DNA of 64,000 nucleotides from Shimia gijangensis (GTDB taxonomy: Bacteria; Pseudomonadota; Alphaproteobacteria; Rhodobacterales; Rhodobacteraceae). This document shows, piece by piece, positions 8,288 to 16,871 of this stretch (position 1 is its first letter; every line of letters begins with the position of its first letter). Location of the stretch: the NCBI RefSeq assembly GCF_900142085.1, contig NZ_FQZQ01000003.1, positions 62,001 through 126,000 of the forward strand, read 5' to 3'. The position numbers and the translations under genes are program-made. The notes beneath the pieces were generated by a model, which made no database searches, had not been told where the DNA came from, and worked only from the letters and a program-made list of their open reading frames with translations.

Positions 8288-8617
8288 ATGACCGATATCA
8301 AAACCCGAAAAACCGCTCTTTTGAAACGTTTGTCCGAATTGGATTCGCGTCTGCATGCCATTGAAGCCGAGCTGGATGTGCCAATCTCAAAAGACTGGGA
8401 AGAGTCGGCGGTTGAGCGGGAAGGTGATGAAGTTCTCGAGCAATTGGGCCAATCCGGCCAGGATGAGATTTTGAGAATTCGTGCGGCATTGCAGCGAATT
8501 CGGGACGAAGAGTACGGATTTTGTGCCCGCTGTGGTGAAGATATTTCATCAGAGCGTCTTGATGTTCTGCCAGATACACCTTTGTGCATGAAATGCGCAT
8601 CCGCCGTAGCGCATTGA
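8288..8617 (+). CDS. TraR/DksA-family zinc-finger regulator
   Basis: A 109-residue protein with an N-terminal coiled-coil region and a C-terminal four-cysteine zinc finger (C79, C82, C100, C103; CARCGEDI and PLCMKC). DksA/TraR proteins enter the RNA polymerase secondary channel and change promoter choice, often in stress. The coiled-coil tip is acidic (KDWEESAVERE) but lacks the standard DxxDxA motif of DksA, so its activity may differ. It is divergent from the persulfide operon and shares the FNR-type box region. A 71-residue gene follows 22 bases downstream, probably in the same transcript. Confidence 0.88.
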   Translation: MTDIKTRKTALLKRLSELDSRLHAIEAELDVPISKDWEESAVEREGDEVLEQLGQSGQDEILRIRAALQRIRDEEYGFCARCGEDISSERLDVLPDTPLCMKCASAVAH

Positions 8618-8639
8618 GATTTGATTTGAGGAGGAAGAC

Positions 8640-8855
8640 ATGACTGTTGATGAATTGCTAAAGCAAGCCCGGAACCTGTCCGAAGAAATCAAAGGGACCG
8701 AAGGCCAGGAGCGTTACGATCTGCATCAAAAACTGCACCGCGCGATCGAAAACATTCGTCTGCAAGGCGGGCATGTGCCTGCGTATCTGCGGGATCTGGA
8801 TCTTGATCTGGTCGACGAAGAGGTCGAAGACGTGTTTGACAACATGCCGGTATAA
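8640..8855 (+). CDS. Conserved small protein of unknown function, DksA-linked
   Basis: A 71-residue soluble, acidic, mostly helical protein (MTVDELLKQARNL at the start, LDLDLVDEEVEDVFD near the end). A strong GAGGAGG ribosome site precedes the ATG. It follows the DksA/TraR-like gene by 22 bases and is followed by a clear terminator, so the two form a short operon. I do not recognise a named domain and give no function. Confidence 0.75.
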   Translation: MTVDELLKQARNLSEEIKGTEGQERYDLHQKLHRAIENIRLQGGHVPAYLRDLDLDLVDEEVEDVFDNMPV

Positions 8856-8872
8856 TTCGGGCAGAAGAGTTT

Positions 8873-8912
8873 GAAAAAGGGCGCGCCTGGGCAACCATGC
8901 GCGCCTTTTTCG
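8873..8912 (+). terminator. Rho-independent terminator after the DksA-like operon
   Basis: An A-rich stretch and GGGCGCGC pair with GCGCGCC followed by five T residues, with one bulged base and a loop of about 12 bases. Confidence 0.8.
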
Positions 8913-9029
8913 ATCCGGCGCTTGCGTGGTGCCGGTTTCCGCCTAAAGTTACAAAAAACCATGCGACGCTGGATCAGGGCCCACAAACGGTGCCAACTCA
9001 GACCTGCAGGCGCAATGAAGGGGGGCGTG

Positions 9030-11123
9030 ATGACACAGACCGTGCTTTATGAAGTCGAGGATGGCATTGCCATTCTGAGTGTGAACAACCCACCAGCAAA
9101 TACTCTGACTGCGACCGTTCGGGCCGGGCTTGTTGAGCGATTGGACCAGGCGTCGGACGACCCGGAAGTCAAAGCGATTATTCTTCGGGGGCATCAGCGT
9201 ACCTTTCCTTCCGAGATCGACATTAAGCAAATTGGACACGCCGAAGCGGGACCGGAGTTGTCAGAAGTTTGTGATCGAATTGAGGCGGCAACCAAGCCGG
9301 TCATCGCTGTCATCCATGGCGCGGCTCTTAGTGGTGGATTTGAATTGGCGTTGGCTGCACATTACCGGGTAGCCAATCGCGGAGCCTGGTTTGGTTTGCC
9401 CGATGTGACTTTGGGCTTGGTGCCCGGGGCAGGCGGTACCCAACGCGCGCCAAGGCTACTTGGGGCTGATCTGGCGCTGAACCTGATGGTGCCAGGCAAA
9501 GCAATGTCCGCAAACGCCCCCGAGGCGGCGCGCTTTCTGGATGAGGTCTTTAAGGGCGATTTGTGGACAGGTGCCAAACACTTCGTCCAAAACCTGATCG
9601 CGCGCGGCACCGGGCCGCGTCCAACTCAAGAGATTCGAACCGGGTTTCAGGACGTTGCAGCCTATCAAGCCGCCATTGCATCGCACCGTAAAGCGATTTC
9701 AACGGCGCCGGAGGAGGCGCCCCAGGAAATTTTGCGCTGTGTCGAAGCCGCGATATTGCTGCCGTTTGAGCAGGGTTTGGCTTTTGAGCGATCCGCTTTT
9801 GAGCAATGCGTGGCCTCTGATCAGTCAGCGGCTTTGCGTCACGTCTATTTTTCCGAGCGGCGCGCCGCCAAATTTCAAGAGTTGCGGACCGGTCGGGTGC
9901 GCGATCTGCGCAAGATCGGAATTGTCGGTGGCGGAGAGCGCGGCTGCAGTCTGGCCGAGGGGTGCCTGGAGGCTGGATTTGAAGTGGTTCTGGCCGAGAA
10001 GGACGACGCTGCTCTTGAGAAGGCAACAGCCCGGATCAATACACATTTCTCACAGGCCGAAGACGTGGGGCAGATTTCCTCGCGCGCACGTCAGAGTCAG
10101 TCTGGGCGGTTGAGCGGGACCTTAGAGTTTCAGGATTTGTCCGAGTGCGATTTGGTTTTCGAGGCCGTCCCTGATGATCTCGCGCGCAAACTGGCGGTCT
10201 TTGGGCGCCTTGACGGGGTTGTAAAAGAGGGCGCAATCTTGGTGACCACAACGGCAAATCCAGACTTAGCCCGGATCGCTGATGAAACAGGCGCGCCCGC
10301 GGATGTTTTGGGCATGCATTTCTATACATCCGTCAAAGACTCCCGGCTGGTCGAAATCGTTGCCGGACCGGAAACCTCTGCAGATGCTGTGGCCACGGGG
10401 GTGATTTTGGCCAAACGCCTGCGCAAAACGCCGATTAAGGCTGGTTTGGTGGACGGATTTGTCGGCCAGCGCCTGATGGCGGCTTATCGCTTTGCGGCAG
10501 ACCTTATGCTGGAACAGGGCGCGACGCCGTATATCGTGGACGAAGCCATGAAATCTTATGGTATGGCGTTGGGGCCTTATCGGCAGCTTGATTACGAAGG
10601 GCTGGATGTTTCCTGGGCCCGGCGTCAGCGATTGGCCGTGGCTGGCGGGCCTGCCGGTGATCACGTGGCCGTCGGTGATGTTCTTTGCAACGCCGGTCGG
10701 TTGGGACGCAAAGTTGGCAAGGGGTATTACCGTTATGACTCACCAACACAGCACGGTGACAACGACCCCGATGTGATAGACCTGATCCGTGGCGAACGCG
10801 ATCGCAAAGGTATACGCGCACGTCGTGTTCTTGCGAAAGAAATTCAGCGCTGTTGTCTGGCGGCTTTGGTCAATGAAGGGGCGCGGCTGCTGAGGGAAGG
10901 CGTCGCAGTGAGCCCATCCGATATTGATATGGTGATGATCCAGGGATGTGGTTTTCCACGCTGGCGTGGCGGTCCGATGATGGCGGCAGATCAGGCGGGT
11001 CTTCTGGACCTTCAAAACGACTTGCGTGACTATGCACAGCAAGACGCCTGGTTTTGGACGCCGGAACCTGTGCTTGAGGACCTTATTAAGAATGGGCGGC
11101 GATTTTCAGACCTGAATGACTAG
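9030..11123 (+). CDS. Bifunctional enoyl-CoA hydratase/3-hydroxyacyl-CoA dehydrogenase (FadB/FadJ-like)
   Basis: A 697-residue beta-oxidation enzyme. The N-terminal crotonase domain (about 1-190) has Glu105 (GGFELALA), but the second catalytic position is Asp125 (GLPDVTLG) where Glu is usual. The oxyanion segment RTFPSEIDI also departs from the common AGADI. The dehydrogenase part starts at about residue 295 with the dinucleotide site GIVGGGERG and keeps the catalytic pair His430 (GMHF) and Glu442 (LVEIV). I chose the ATG at 9030, with GGGGGG just upstream; the longer frame runs back through the terminator. No thiolase is adjacent. The dehydrogenase half looks active; hydratase activity may be altered. 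Confidence 0.9.
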   Translation: MTQTVLYEVEDGIAILSVNNPPANTLTATVRAGLVERLDQASDDPEVKAIILRGHQRTFPSEIDIKQIGHAEAGPELSEVCDRIEAATKPVIAVIHGAALSGGFELALAAHYRVANRGAWFGLPDVTLGLVPGAGGTQRAPRLLGADLALNLMVPGKAMSANAPEAARFLDEVFKGDLWTGAKHFVQNLIARGTGPRPTQEIRTGFQDVAAYQAAIASHRKAISTAPEEAPQEILRCVEAAILLPFEQGLAFERSAFEQCVASDQSAALRHVYFSERRAAKFQELRTGRVRDLRKIGIVGGGERGCSLAEGCLEAGFEVVLAEKDDAALEKATARINTHFSQAEDVGQISSRARQSQSGRLSGTLEFQDLSECDLVFEAVPDDLARKLAVFGRLDGVVKEGAILVTTTANPDLARIADETGAPADVLGMHFYTSVKDSRLVEIVAGPETSADAVATGVILAKRLRKTPIKAGLVDGFVGQRLMAAYRFAADLMLEQGATPYIVDEAMKSYGMALGPYRQLDYEGLDVSWARRQRLAVAGGPAGDHVAVGDVLCNAGRLGRKVGKGYYRYDSPTQHGDNDPDVIDLIRGERDRKGIRARRVLAKEIQRCCLAALVNEGARLLREGVAVSPSDIDMVMIQGCGFPRWRGGPMMAADQAGLLDLQNDLRDYAQQDAWFWTPEPVLEDLIKNGRRFSDLND

Positions 11124-11139
11124 GCCAGAAAAAGATATT

Positions 11140-11355
11140 CTAGCCTAGAAAAATGCCCATAATGACCATCATGAGACCGATAACCGATAGAAAAAGCGCG
11201 CCCATGTTCAAAGGCATAACCTTTTGAACCGCGTCGCGCAGTTCTTCGTCGCTCAGATTGGCTTTACGTGCCTTGGCGACCCGTAAAATGGACAGGATCA
11301 GGCCCAACAGTCCGATCACAGATACCAATGCACCGCTCCAGATCAACCAACCCAT
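11140..11355 (-). CDS. Small two-helix membrane protein, unknown function
   Basis: A 71-residue protein with two transmembrane helices (about 3-23 and 47-68) joined by a charged loop (RVAKARKANLSDEELRDAVQKV). The ATG at 11355 has AAGGAAGTG before it; the longer open frame adds a stretch with no such signal. It lies convergent to the FadB-like gene, with 16 bases between stops, and is divergent from GapR. Small proteins of this shape are common in Rhodobacteraceae, but I know of no assigned role. Confidence 0.72.
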   Translation of the reverse strand: MGWLIWSGALVSVIGLLGLILSILRVAKARKANLSDEELRDAVQKVMPLNMGALFLSVIGLMMVIMGIFLG

Positions 11356-11523
11356 GTTCACTTCCTTTCGCCAAACTTCGCCACGGCCTAATGGATTGAG
11401 CGCGATATCGCAAGCCATGCAGCAGATGTCCCTACATTAAACCGATGGGGGCGTATTTGGCCGCTTGCGGGGACGCAAGGGGGGAGATAGGTTGCAGCTC
11501 CTATTCGACCCCGAGGAGTTCCC

Positions 11524-11784
11524 ATGAGCGAATATTCGTCCGACGCCAGCTACCGTGTAACCGCAGACGAACTGCGCCAGTTCATCGAGCGTATTGAACG
11601 TCTTGATATGGAAAAAAAGGACATTGCCGACCAGCAAAAAGAAGTGATGGCCGAAGCCAAATCACGTGGCTATGACACCAAAGTGATCCGCAAAGTTGTC
11701 GCGCTGCGCAAACGCGATCAGGACGACATTGCCGAAGAAGAAGCTGTAATGGCGATGTACAAAGAAGCTCTGGGCATGGCCTGA
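11524..11784 (+). CDS. gapR: GapR-family DNA-binding protein (DUF2312)
   Basis: An 86-residue, highly charged helical protein matching the DUF2312/UPF0335 family. In Caulobacter, GapR binds AT-rich, overtwisted DNA and helps chromosome replication and segregation. Family features seen here are the start YRVTADELRQFIERIERLD, the stretch VMAEAKSRGYDTKV and the basic VIRKVVALRKRDQ. A GAGGAG site precedes the ATG. It stands alone. The length is normal for the family, and the assignment is strong. Confidence 0.93.
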   Translation: MSEYSSDASYRVTADELRQFIERIERLDMEKKDIADQQKEVMAEAKSRGYDTKVIRKVVALRKRDQDDIAEEEAVMAMYKEALGMA

Positions 11785-11854
11785 AAAGGCATAGATGTCT
11801 CGCGATATCAACAGGGATCGCTGCTTTAACTGTGTTGCAGACGGATTTTGATAA

Positions 11855-11903
11855 CAGGCTTGGCGCGGCGTAGCCTCCAAATAGCGAAGTCTCGCCAAGC
11901 CTG
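11855..11903. repeat. Long perfect inverted repeat in the gapR-AraC gap
   Basis: CAGGCTTGGCG (11855-11865) and CGCCAAGCCTG (11893-11903) are an 11-base perfect inverted repeat with a 27-base spacer. The flanking sequence has no run of T, so it is not a standard terminator. It marks the left side of the accessory block. The rest of the gap (11785-12169) holds no gene that I can recognise. Confidence 0.6.
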
Positions 11904-12032
11904 CGTCGGTTATAGTGGCATTTTCCTTGTAGCTGGCAGAGTTGAATTTGGTTGAGACCGAACCGTGAAGCCGTCAACTCACTAACTGCGCCACTATTTT
12001 GACCGTCAATGCTTTATGCTTTCGTGGCGATT

Positions 12033-12069
12033 TTGCTTTGTTAGGGGAAGTAATGTCGCGACAAAGCAA
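12033..12069. promoter_or_regulatory. Inverted repeat upstream of the AraC regulator
   Basis: TTGCTTTGT (12033-12041) and ACAAAGCAA (12061-12069) are perfect 9-base inverted repeats 19 bases apart, about 100 bases upstream of the AraC start. It could be an operator for autoregulation or an RNA hairpin in the leader. Confidence 0.4.
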
Positions 12070-12169
12070 TGAACGCCGCTGCTACGCAAACTTTTTAAAC
12101 TTCTTGAAACAACTCAGAAAACAGGGTTTCTTCCTTGTCAGTTACTGGGCCGGGCCTTCAAAATAATCC

Positions 12170-13171
12170 ATGTCGCACAATATTCCTCTCATTCTGGCTG
12201 GTGCCCTGATCCCCATGCTTCGTTGGATGAGACGTAACGGAAAACCCGTCAGTGATTTGCTTGAAGAAGCTGATCTTCAGTTCCTGCCCTACATTGATCC
12301 ACAGCAACCCATACCTTTGCGAAATGCGATTCGATTGTTGGGGGAATTGGGCGCACGGGAACAGGCTGACATTGGCCTCAGGATGGTTTCGGAACACAGC
12401 GTACATGAGTTAGCGTTTATTGGGCGCGTTGCCCTGGGGGCGAAAACGCCGCGTGAATCCTTTGAGAGGATCGCTTTGGCCATCCCTTACCACAGCAGCC
12501 ACGAAGTCTTTTCCATCAGACCTTCACAGGACAGTCTTGCAGTCATCGAGGGCTGGTCTCTTTCCATTGATGACGTCGACCTGTATCTTATTCATCAGTA
12601 TTTTACAGGTGTGATTCACCGAATTTGTGCTTTTACGCAGCTGGGTGAACCGCTTTTGTCAGAGGTGAAAATGCTGCCACACCCTGAGTACGGTCTGGAA
12701 CATCTGAACATGTCGTTTGCTCGCCAGGTTAAACCAGCACCAGATCGACTGCTCAGGATTACAATTTCGAATGCTGTGGTGGACAGTAGGTATTTCAAAG
12801 TCGCACGTGAACGGCATGCGCTAAAAGACCAGGGACAATTCTCGAACCTCAATTTTAACGGTTCTCTAAGTGCTTCAATCAAAGCCGTTCTGGGTCTGCA
12901 GCTTCTTGACGGCTCTCCGAGCATTGATCGACTTGCAGTATGGGCTGGAGTGCCCAGAAGGACACTGCAAAGAAGGTTGAGCGATGAGGGCACAAGCTTT
13001 TCAACTCTTTTGGAATCCGTCCGGATGGATATGGCACTTCATAGCCTGAAGTCAGGGCGCGAAAGCATGGACGAGATTGCAGCAAAGCTTGGTTTCGAGA
13101 GGCAATCGACGTTTACAAGAGCGGTTCGGCGGTGGACGGGACAAACCCCCAGCCAAGTGAGAAACAGGTAG
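12170..13171 (+). CDS. AraC-family regulator with arabinose-binding-type N-domain
   Basis: A 333-residue regulator. The N-terminal about 200 residues match the ligand-binding domain seen in OruR/ArgR-like AraC proteins. The C-terminal double helix-turn-helix (about 255-330) carries RTLQRRLSDEGTSFSTLLESVR and ERQSTFTRAVRRWTGQTPSQ. It is convergent with the arylsulfatase gene, so it is a candidate controller of that locus. A related but truncated AraC C-terminal domain lies at 18144-18521, on the other side of the sulfatase genes. The effector is unknown. Confidence 0.9.
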   Translation: MSHNIPLILAGALIPMLRWMRRNGKPVSDLLEEADLQFLPYIDPQQPIPLRNAIRLLGELGAREQADIGLRMVSEHSVHELAFIGRVALGAKTPRESFERIALAIPYHSSHEVFSIRPSQDSLAVIEGWSLSIDDVDLYLIHQYFTGVIHRICAFTQLGEPLLSEVKMLPHPEYGLEHLNMSFARQVKPAPDRLLRITISNAVVDSRYFKVARERHALKDQGQFSNLNFNGSLSASIKAVLGLQLLDGSPSIDRLAVWAGVPRRTLQRRLSDEGTSFSTLLESVRMDMALHSLKSGRESMDEIAAKLGFERQSTFTRAVRRWTGQTPSQVRNR

Positions 13172-13284
13172 ATCTTGGTTTGTACGGGTCCTCCAGGGGG
13201 CCGTGATGCGGCCTGCGAAACGATCCTATCGGCTGTTCGACCCAAGCTCACATGGCGCCAACGCTCTTGAAAACGCTTACTCAT

Positions 13285-13320
13285 GAAAAAGGGCGGCGCC
13301 ATCCCTGACATCGCCCTTTA
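13285..13320 (-). terminator. Terminator of the arylsulfatase gene
   Basis: AAAGGGCG (13288-13295) pairs with CGCCCTTT (13312-13319). On the minus strand the hairpin is followed by TTTTT, just after the arylsulfatase stop. It may also serve the convergent AraC gene. Confidence 0.7.
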
Positions 13321-13344
13321 CCGGTTGGTTCGTGAACGGCCGTT

Positions 13345-15717
13345 TTAGAAAACCTCGACCGTCACTTTGCTGATCGTGCCGTCAAATCGTGATGCTGCTT
13401 CCGACCCGATGACCTCGATAACAGGGGTCGCAAGATCGATACCCACGTCTGCGGTTTCATCAGCCGAGAACACCATGGGTTGGGTGCGCTCAATCCGTCC
13501 TTCGGCCACCAGTTCATCGTCGACGAACAACGTTGCATTGCCGCCTTTTCCAAGGCCATCTCCGTCATAGTCAAACTCAAACCGGACGGAATGCTTGCCG
13601 GGCGCCAGCGGTTGATCTGACAGGATCGTATAACGCTCCAGCCCAAGAAAATTATAGTCATAGCCTGGCTTTCCATCGGCCACGTAGAGGCCCCAGCCAC
13701 CAAACCGGCCCCCTTGCACGATGATCGCGCCATTGCCGCCACCTTCGGGAACGTCGATCTCGGCGGTGATTGTCTTGGACTTGTTCTTGATGTTCAGGAA
13801 CACGTTCTCGGTCATGCCTGTCATGCCTTCGGCCAATGTGAGCGAGGTGCGCCCCTGCATCACGTCAGGACGCCCGACAAGTTCGCCATTGATCCGCATG
13901 AAGACCCGGTCATCGATGGGCAGCACCTTGTTACGGGCGGCTTCCACCAGGAAAATGTCTTGCAGTTTGGCGAGCATTTCGGGGTGGGTTTCGGACAGAT
14001 CATTGGTGAGGCTGAAATCCTTGCTCGTGTCATAGAGTTCCCAGATATCATCTGCGATGGCACGGCGCGGCTCGTGTTCCCATGGGGCCTTGTGAATGGT
14101 GCGCGCAAACCAGCCATCGTGATAGATCGCACGGTTGCCGAACATCTCGAAATACTGCGTGGTGTGGCGGTCTTCAGCCTCGGCATTCTCAAAGCTGTAA
14201 GCCATGCTCACACCGTCCATGGGCCACTGGGAAACACCGTTCACGCTCGTGGGTTCTGGCAGGCCCGCAGCCTCAAGGATCGTCGGGGCCACATCAATCA
14301 CATGGTGGAACTGATCGCGTTGCTCGCCCTTGGCCTTGATCCCGGCGGGCCAGTGAATGGCCATGCCAACCTTGGTGCCACCATGGTCCGAAGCCACCTG
14401 CTTGGTCCATTTGTAGGGCGTGTCAAAGGCCACGGCCCAACCAGCCGCCATATGGGGGTAGGTCTCGGGCCCACCCCATTTGTCCATTTTCTTGAGCATG
14501 TCTTCGACCTGTTCCTGCACGCCGTTGAAGTAGGTCATCTCACTGAACATACCGCTGCGCCCGCCTTCGGCGCTGGTGCCATTGTCGCCGTACACCAGTA
14601 CAATCAGCGTGTTCTCCAGCTGGCCCACATCCTCAATCGCCTGAACCACACGTCCGATTTCATAGTCGGTCATCTCGATATAGCCGGCAAAAACCTCGAC
14701 CTGACGGGTGAACAGGGTCTTTTCATCGTCACTCAGGCTGTCCCAGTTCGGAATGGCTGAAGGCTTTTCGGTCAGCCCGGTACCGGCGGGAATAAGCCCG
14801 CTTTCCAGCTGTCGCGCGATGATCTGATCGCGCAGCACATCCCAGCCTTGATCGAACTTGCCCTTCCAGCGCGCAGACCAGTCTTGCGGCACATGGTGCG
14901 GCGCATGGGTGGCGCCCGGCGCATAGTAGACAAAGAACGGACGATCCGGCGTCAGCGCCTTTTGGTATTTGATCCACGACACGGTCTGATCCGTCATGTC
15001 CTCAAGAAAGTGATACGCGGGGTCTTCGGGCAGTTCGACAGGCACCGTGCCATCATAAATAAAGGGCGCCCACTGGTTGGTCTCACCACCAAGAAAGCCA
15101 TAGAACTTGTCGAACCCCTGATGGGTCGGCCAGCGATCAAAGGGTCCGGAAACGCTTGCTTCCCAAGCAGCGGTTTCATGCCACTTGCCGAAAGCCGCTG
15201 TACTGTAGCCGTTCAACCGCAAAATCTCAGCCAAAGGAGCGACATCGCCGGTGATCTGGCCAGTGTTGCCGGGGAAGGTTGTGCCGTTTTCGATAATGCC
15301 ACCCATGTTGTTCACATGGTGGTTGCGGCCGCTTTTGATCGCGACACGGGTTGGCGAGCACACAGCCGTGGTGTGAAAGTCGCTATAACGCAGGCCTTCG
15401 GCTGCCAGTTCATCGAACGTCGGCGTTGAAACCGGCCCACCAAAGGTGCTGGTGCCGGCAAATCCTAGGTCGTCAACAAGGACCACCAGAACGTTCGGTG
15501 CGCCTTCTGGCGCGGTCACCTGAAACAACTCCGGAGGCGTGGCGTCATGCACATCTATTTCGGAGAACTGAGGCTCTGCCGGGCGATCAATCGGCAACAC
15601 CGTTCGATCAAGATCGGGCTGGGCATGAACCGAAGCGCCAACCAACACAGATGCCAGCGGGATCAAGGTGAGCGCCGCAAGTCGTTTCGCGTGAAAGGAT
15701 GCGTAATTGGCCAACAT
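13345..15717 (-). CDS. Secreted type I arylsulfatase
   Basis: A 790-residue sulfatase with an N-terminal signal peptide (cleavage likely after VHA, about residue 32). The metal site VDDLG (Asp82-Asp83) and the formylglycine motif C120-S-P-T-R are present, as are RNHHVNN and GDNGTS. The cysteine form needs the aerobic formylglycine-generating enzyme, which is not encoded nearby. I set the start at the ATG at 15717, since GGAG lies 7 bases before it. The C-terminal part (about 600-790) is a beta-rich extension seen in long arylsulfatases. It lies between an AraC regulator and a DUF2092 gene. The substrate (an aryl or polysaccharide sulfate) cannot be told from the sequence. Confidence 0.9.
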   Translation of the reverse strand: MLANYASFHAKRLAALTLIPLASVLVGASVHAQPDLDRTVLPIDRPAEPQFSEIDVHDATPPELFQVTAPEGAPNVLVVLVDDLGFAGTSTFGGPVSTPTFDELAAEGLRYSDFHTTAVCSPTRVAIKSGRNHHVNNMGGIIENGTTFPGNTGQITGDVAPLAEILRLNGYSTAAFGKWHETAAWEASVSGPFDRWPTHQGFDKFYGFLGGETNQWAPFIYDGTVPVELPEDPAYHFLEDMTDQTVSWIKYQKALTPDRPFFVYYAPGATHAPHHVPQDWSARWKGKFDQGWDVLRDQIIARQLESGLIPAGTGLTEKPSAIPNWDSLSDDEKTLFTRQVEVFAGYIEMTDYEIGRVVQAIEDVGQLENTLIVLVYGDNGTSAEGGRSGMFSEMTYFNGVQEQVEDMLKKMDKWGGPETYPHMAAGWAVAFDTPYKWTKQVASDHGGTKVGMAIHWPAGIKAKGEQRDQFHHVIDVAPTILEAAGLPEPTSVNGVSQWPMDGVSMAYSFENAEAEDRHTTQYFEMFGNRAIYHDGWFARTIHKAPWEHEPRRAIADDIWELYDTSKDFSLTNDLSETHPEMLAKLQDIFLVEAARNKVLPIDDRVFMRINGELVGRPDVMQGRTSLTLAEGMTGMTENVFLNIKNKSKTITAEIDVPEGGGNGAIIVQGGRFGGWGLYVADGKPGYDYNFLGLERYTILSDQPLAPGKHSVRFEFDYDGDGLGKGGNATLFVDDELVAEGRIERTQPMVFSADETADVGIDLATPVIEVIGSEAASRFDGTISKVTVEVF

Positions 15718-15861
15718 ATGATGCTCCTGCAACTGGAATTTGAGAACCCAAAACTGACGGGACTCCTATGTTTCGATGGTTGGCAGAATAATCTGACTCG
15801 CCTCTGCTTCTTTGCCTTTCCGCGCCACAACGCGTGCAGATAATTCAGTGCCTTTTTGTGG

Positions 15862-15895
15862 CGTCATTCCCAGAGATTTCACTGCGTGAATGACG
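15862..15895. promoter_or_regulatory. Inverted repeat in the arylsulfatase/DUF2092 divergent promoter
   Basis: CGTCATTC (15862-15869) and GAATGACG (15888-15895) form a perfect 8-base inverted repeat with an 18-base spacer, inside the 362-base gap (15718-16079) between the divergent arylsulfatase and DUF2092 genes. It could bind a regulator acting on both sides. Nothing else is recognised in this gap. Confidence 0.35.
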
Positions 15896-16079
15896 GCTGG
15901 ATGGTCACGTTCCTCCTTGGTTTCTCGGCCCAATTGGCTCGGAAGCCGGGTTTGGCAGCGTAGGGAGGGCCCAGTTCTGAACTGGTGCGTGAAGTCAAAA
16001 GTTAGTCTGAAGGCATGATAAATTCACGGCCGTAGAGGCGTTCAACAGAGCGTTGAGAATCTGACCTATGGAGGACACG

Positions 16080-16871
16080 ATGCAAAAATCCAGAGCCGCA
16101 AACACAGTTGTTTCAGCGGCGAGTTTCGGCCTTGTGGTGTTAACCCCGATTGCGGCGAGTGCTGACGAAACGGACGCCAAACAGATACTGTTGAACATGT
16201 CTGACTACATGACCTCGGCACAGAGTTTTGAGTTTGACTATGACGCATCGCTGGATGTTGTCACAACGGATGCACAGGTTCTGGGTATTGCCAGTTCCGG
16301 AACCATTTTGGTCAACCGCCCTGACAAAATCCATGCGCGTCGTATCGGAGGGTTTGCAGACCTCGAAATGTTCTACGATGGCAATGCCTTTACCTTGGTC
16401 GGGAACCACGCAGGGCTTTACACGCAGCTCCCGGTGACCGGAACCATTGATGGTCTTATTGATGAGTTACGCGGCTCGCATGGCATGCCTTTGCCGGCGG
16501 CCGATCTGTTGATCGAAAACCCGTACGAAGTGCTCATGTCAGATGTCACGGATGTAAAGGATATGGGCGTTGGAGTGATTTCCGGGCGCATGTGCGATCA
16601 TCTGGCGTTTCGAACACCTGACGTGGATTGGCAGATATGGATTTCTCAGGGGGAAACTCCGTACCCATGCCGTTTTGTCATAACGACACATAGTATCGAC
16701 CAAGGCCCACAGTACCGCGTTGATATTCGGGACTGGCGCGAGGTCGAAGACATTTCAGCCGAAAAATTTACCTTCCAGAACGAAGGGGCGGCCGAAATGA
16801 TCGCTCTGGAAGACTATCAGACCAAAGTAGGTGATTTGCCAGGTCACTATCAAATGGGGGATTCAGAATGA
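16080..16871 (+). CDS. Secreted DUF2092-family protein
   Basis: A 263-residue periplasmic or lipid-binding-like protein with a signal peptide (AAS-ADE cleavage near residue 28). The body matches DUF2092: SDYMTSAQSFEFDYDAS, then NRPDKIHARR, DLEMFYDGNAFTL and a C-terminal KFTFQNEGAAE segment, a pattern close to LolA/LolB-like folds. The ATG at 16080 follows GGAGGACACG. It overlaps the next small gene by ATGA and is divergent from the arylsulfatase. DUF2092 genes sit beside sulfatase and barrel genes here, which suggests one envelope-linked unit. The molecular role is unknown. Confidence 0.83.
   Translation: MQKSRAANTVVSAASFGLVVLTPIAASADETDAKQILLNMSDYMTSAQSFEFDYDASLDVVTTDAQVLGIASSGTILVNRPDKIHARRIGGFADLEMFYDGNAFTLVGNHAGLYTQLPVTGTIDGLIDELRGSHGMPLPAADLLIENPYEVLMSDVTDVKDMGVGVISGRMCDHLAFRTPDVDWQIWISQGETPYPCRFVITTHSIDQGPQYRVDIRDWREVEDISAEKFTFQNEGAAEMIALEDYQTKVGDLPGHYQMGDSE

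Noticed and set aside
8155-8589. Longer start for the persulfide dioxygenase
   Set aside because: It would run across the FNR-type box and the DksA-like gene; GGAGG before ATG 8154 marks the real start.
8871-9029. Longer start for the FadB-like protein
   Set aside because: It would begin inside the terminator of the upstream operon; the crotonase domain starts at ATG 9030.
13714-14760. A 348-codon open frame on the plus strand
   Set aside because: It is antisense to the arylsulfatase, rich in His and Gly as shadow frames are, with no motif.
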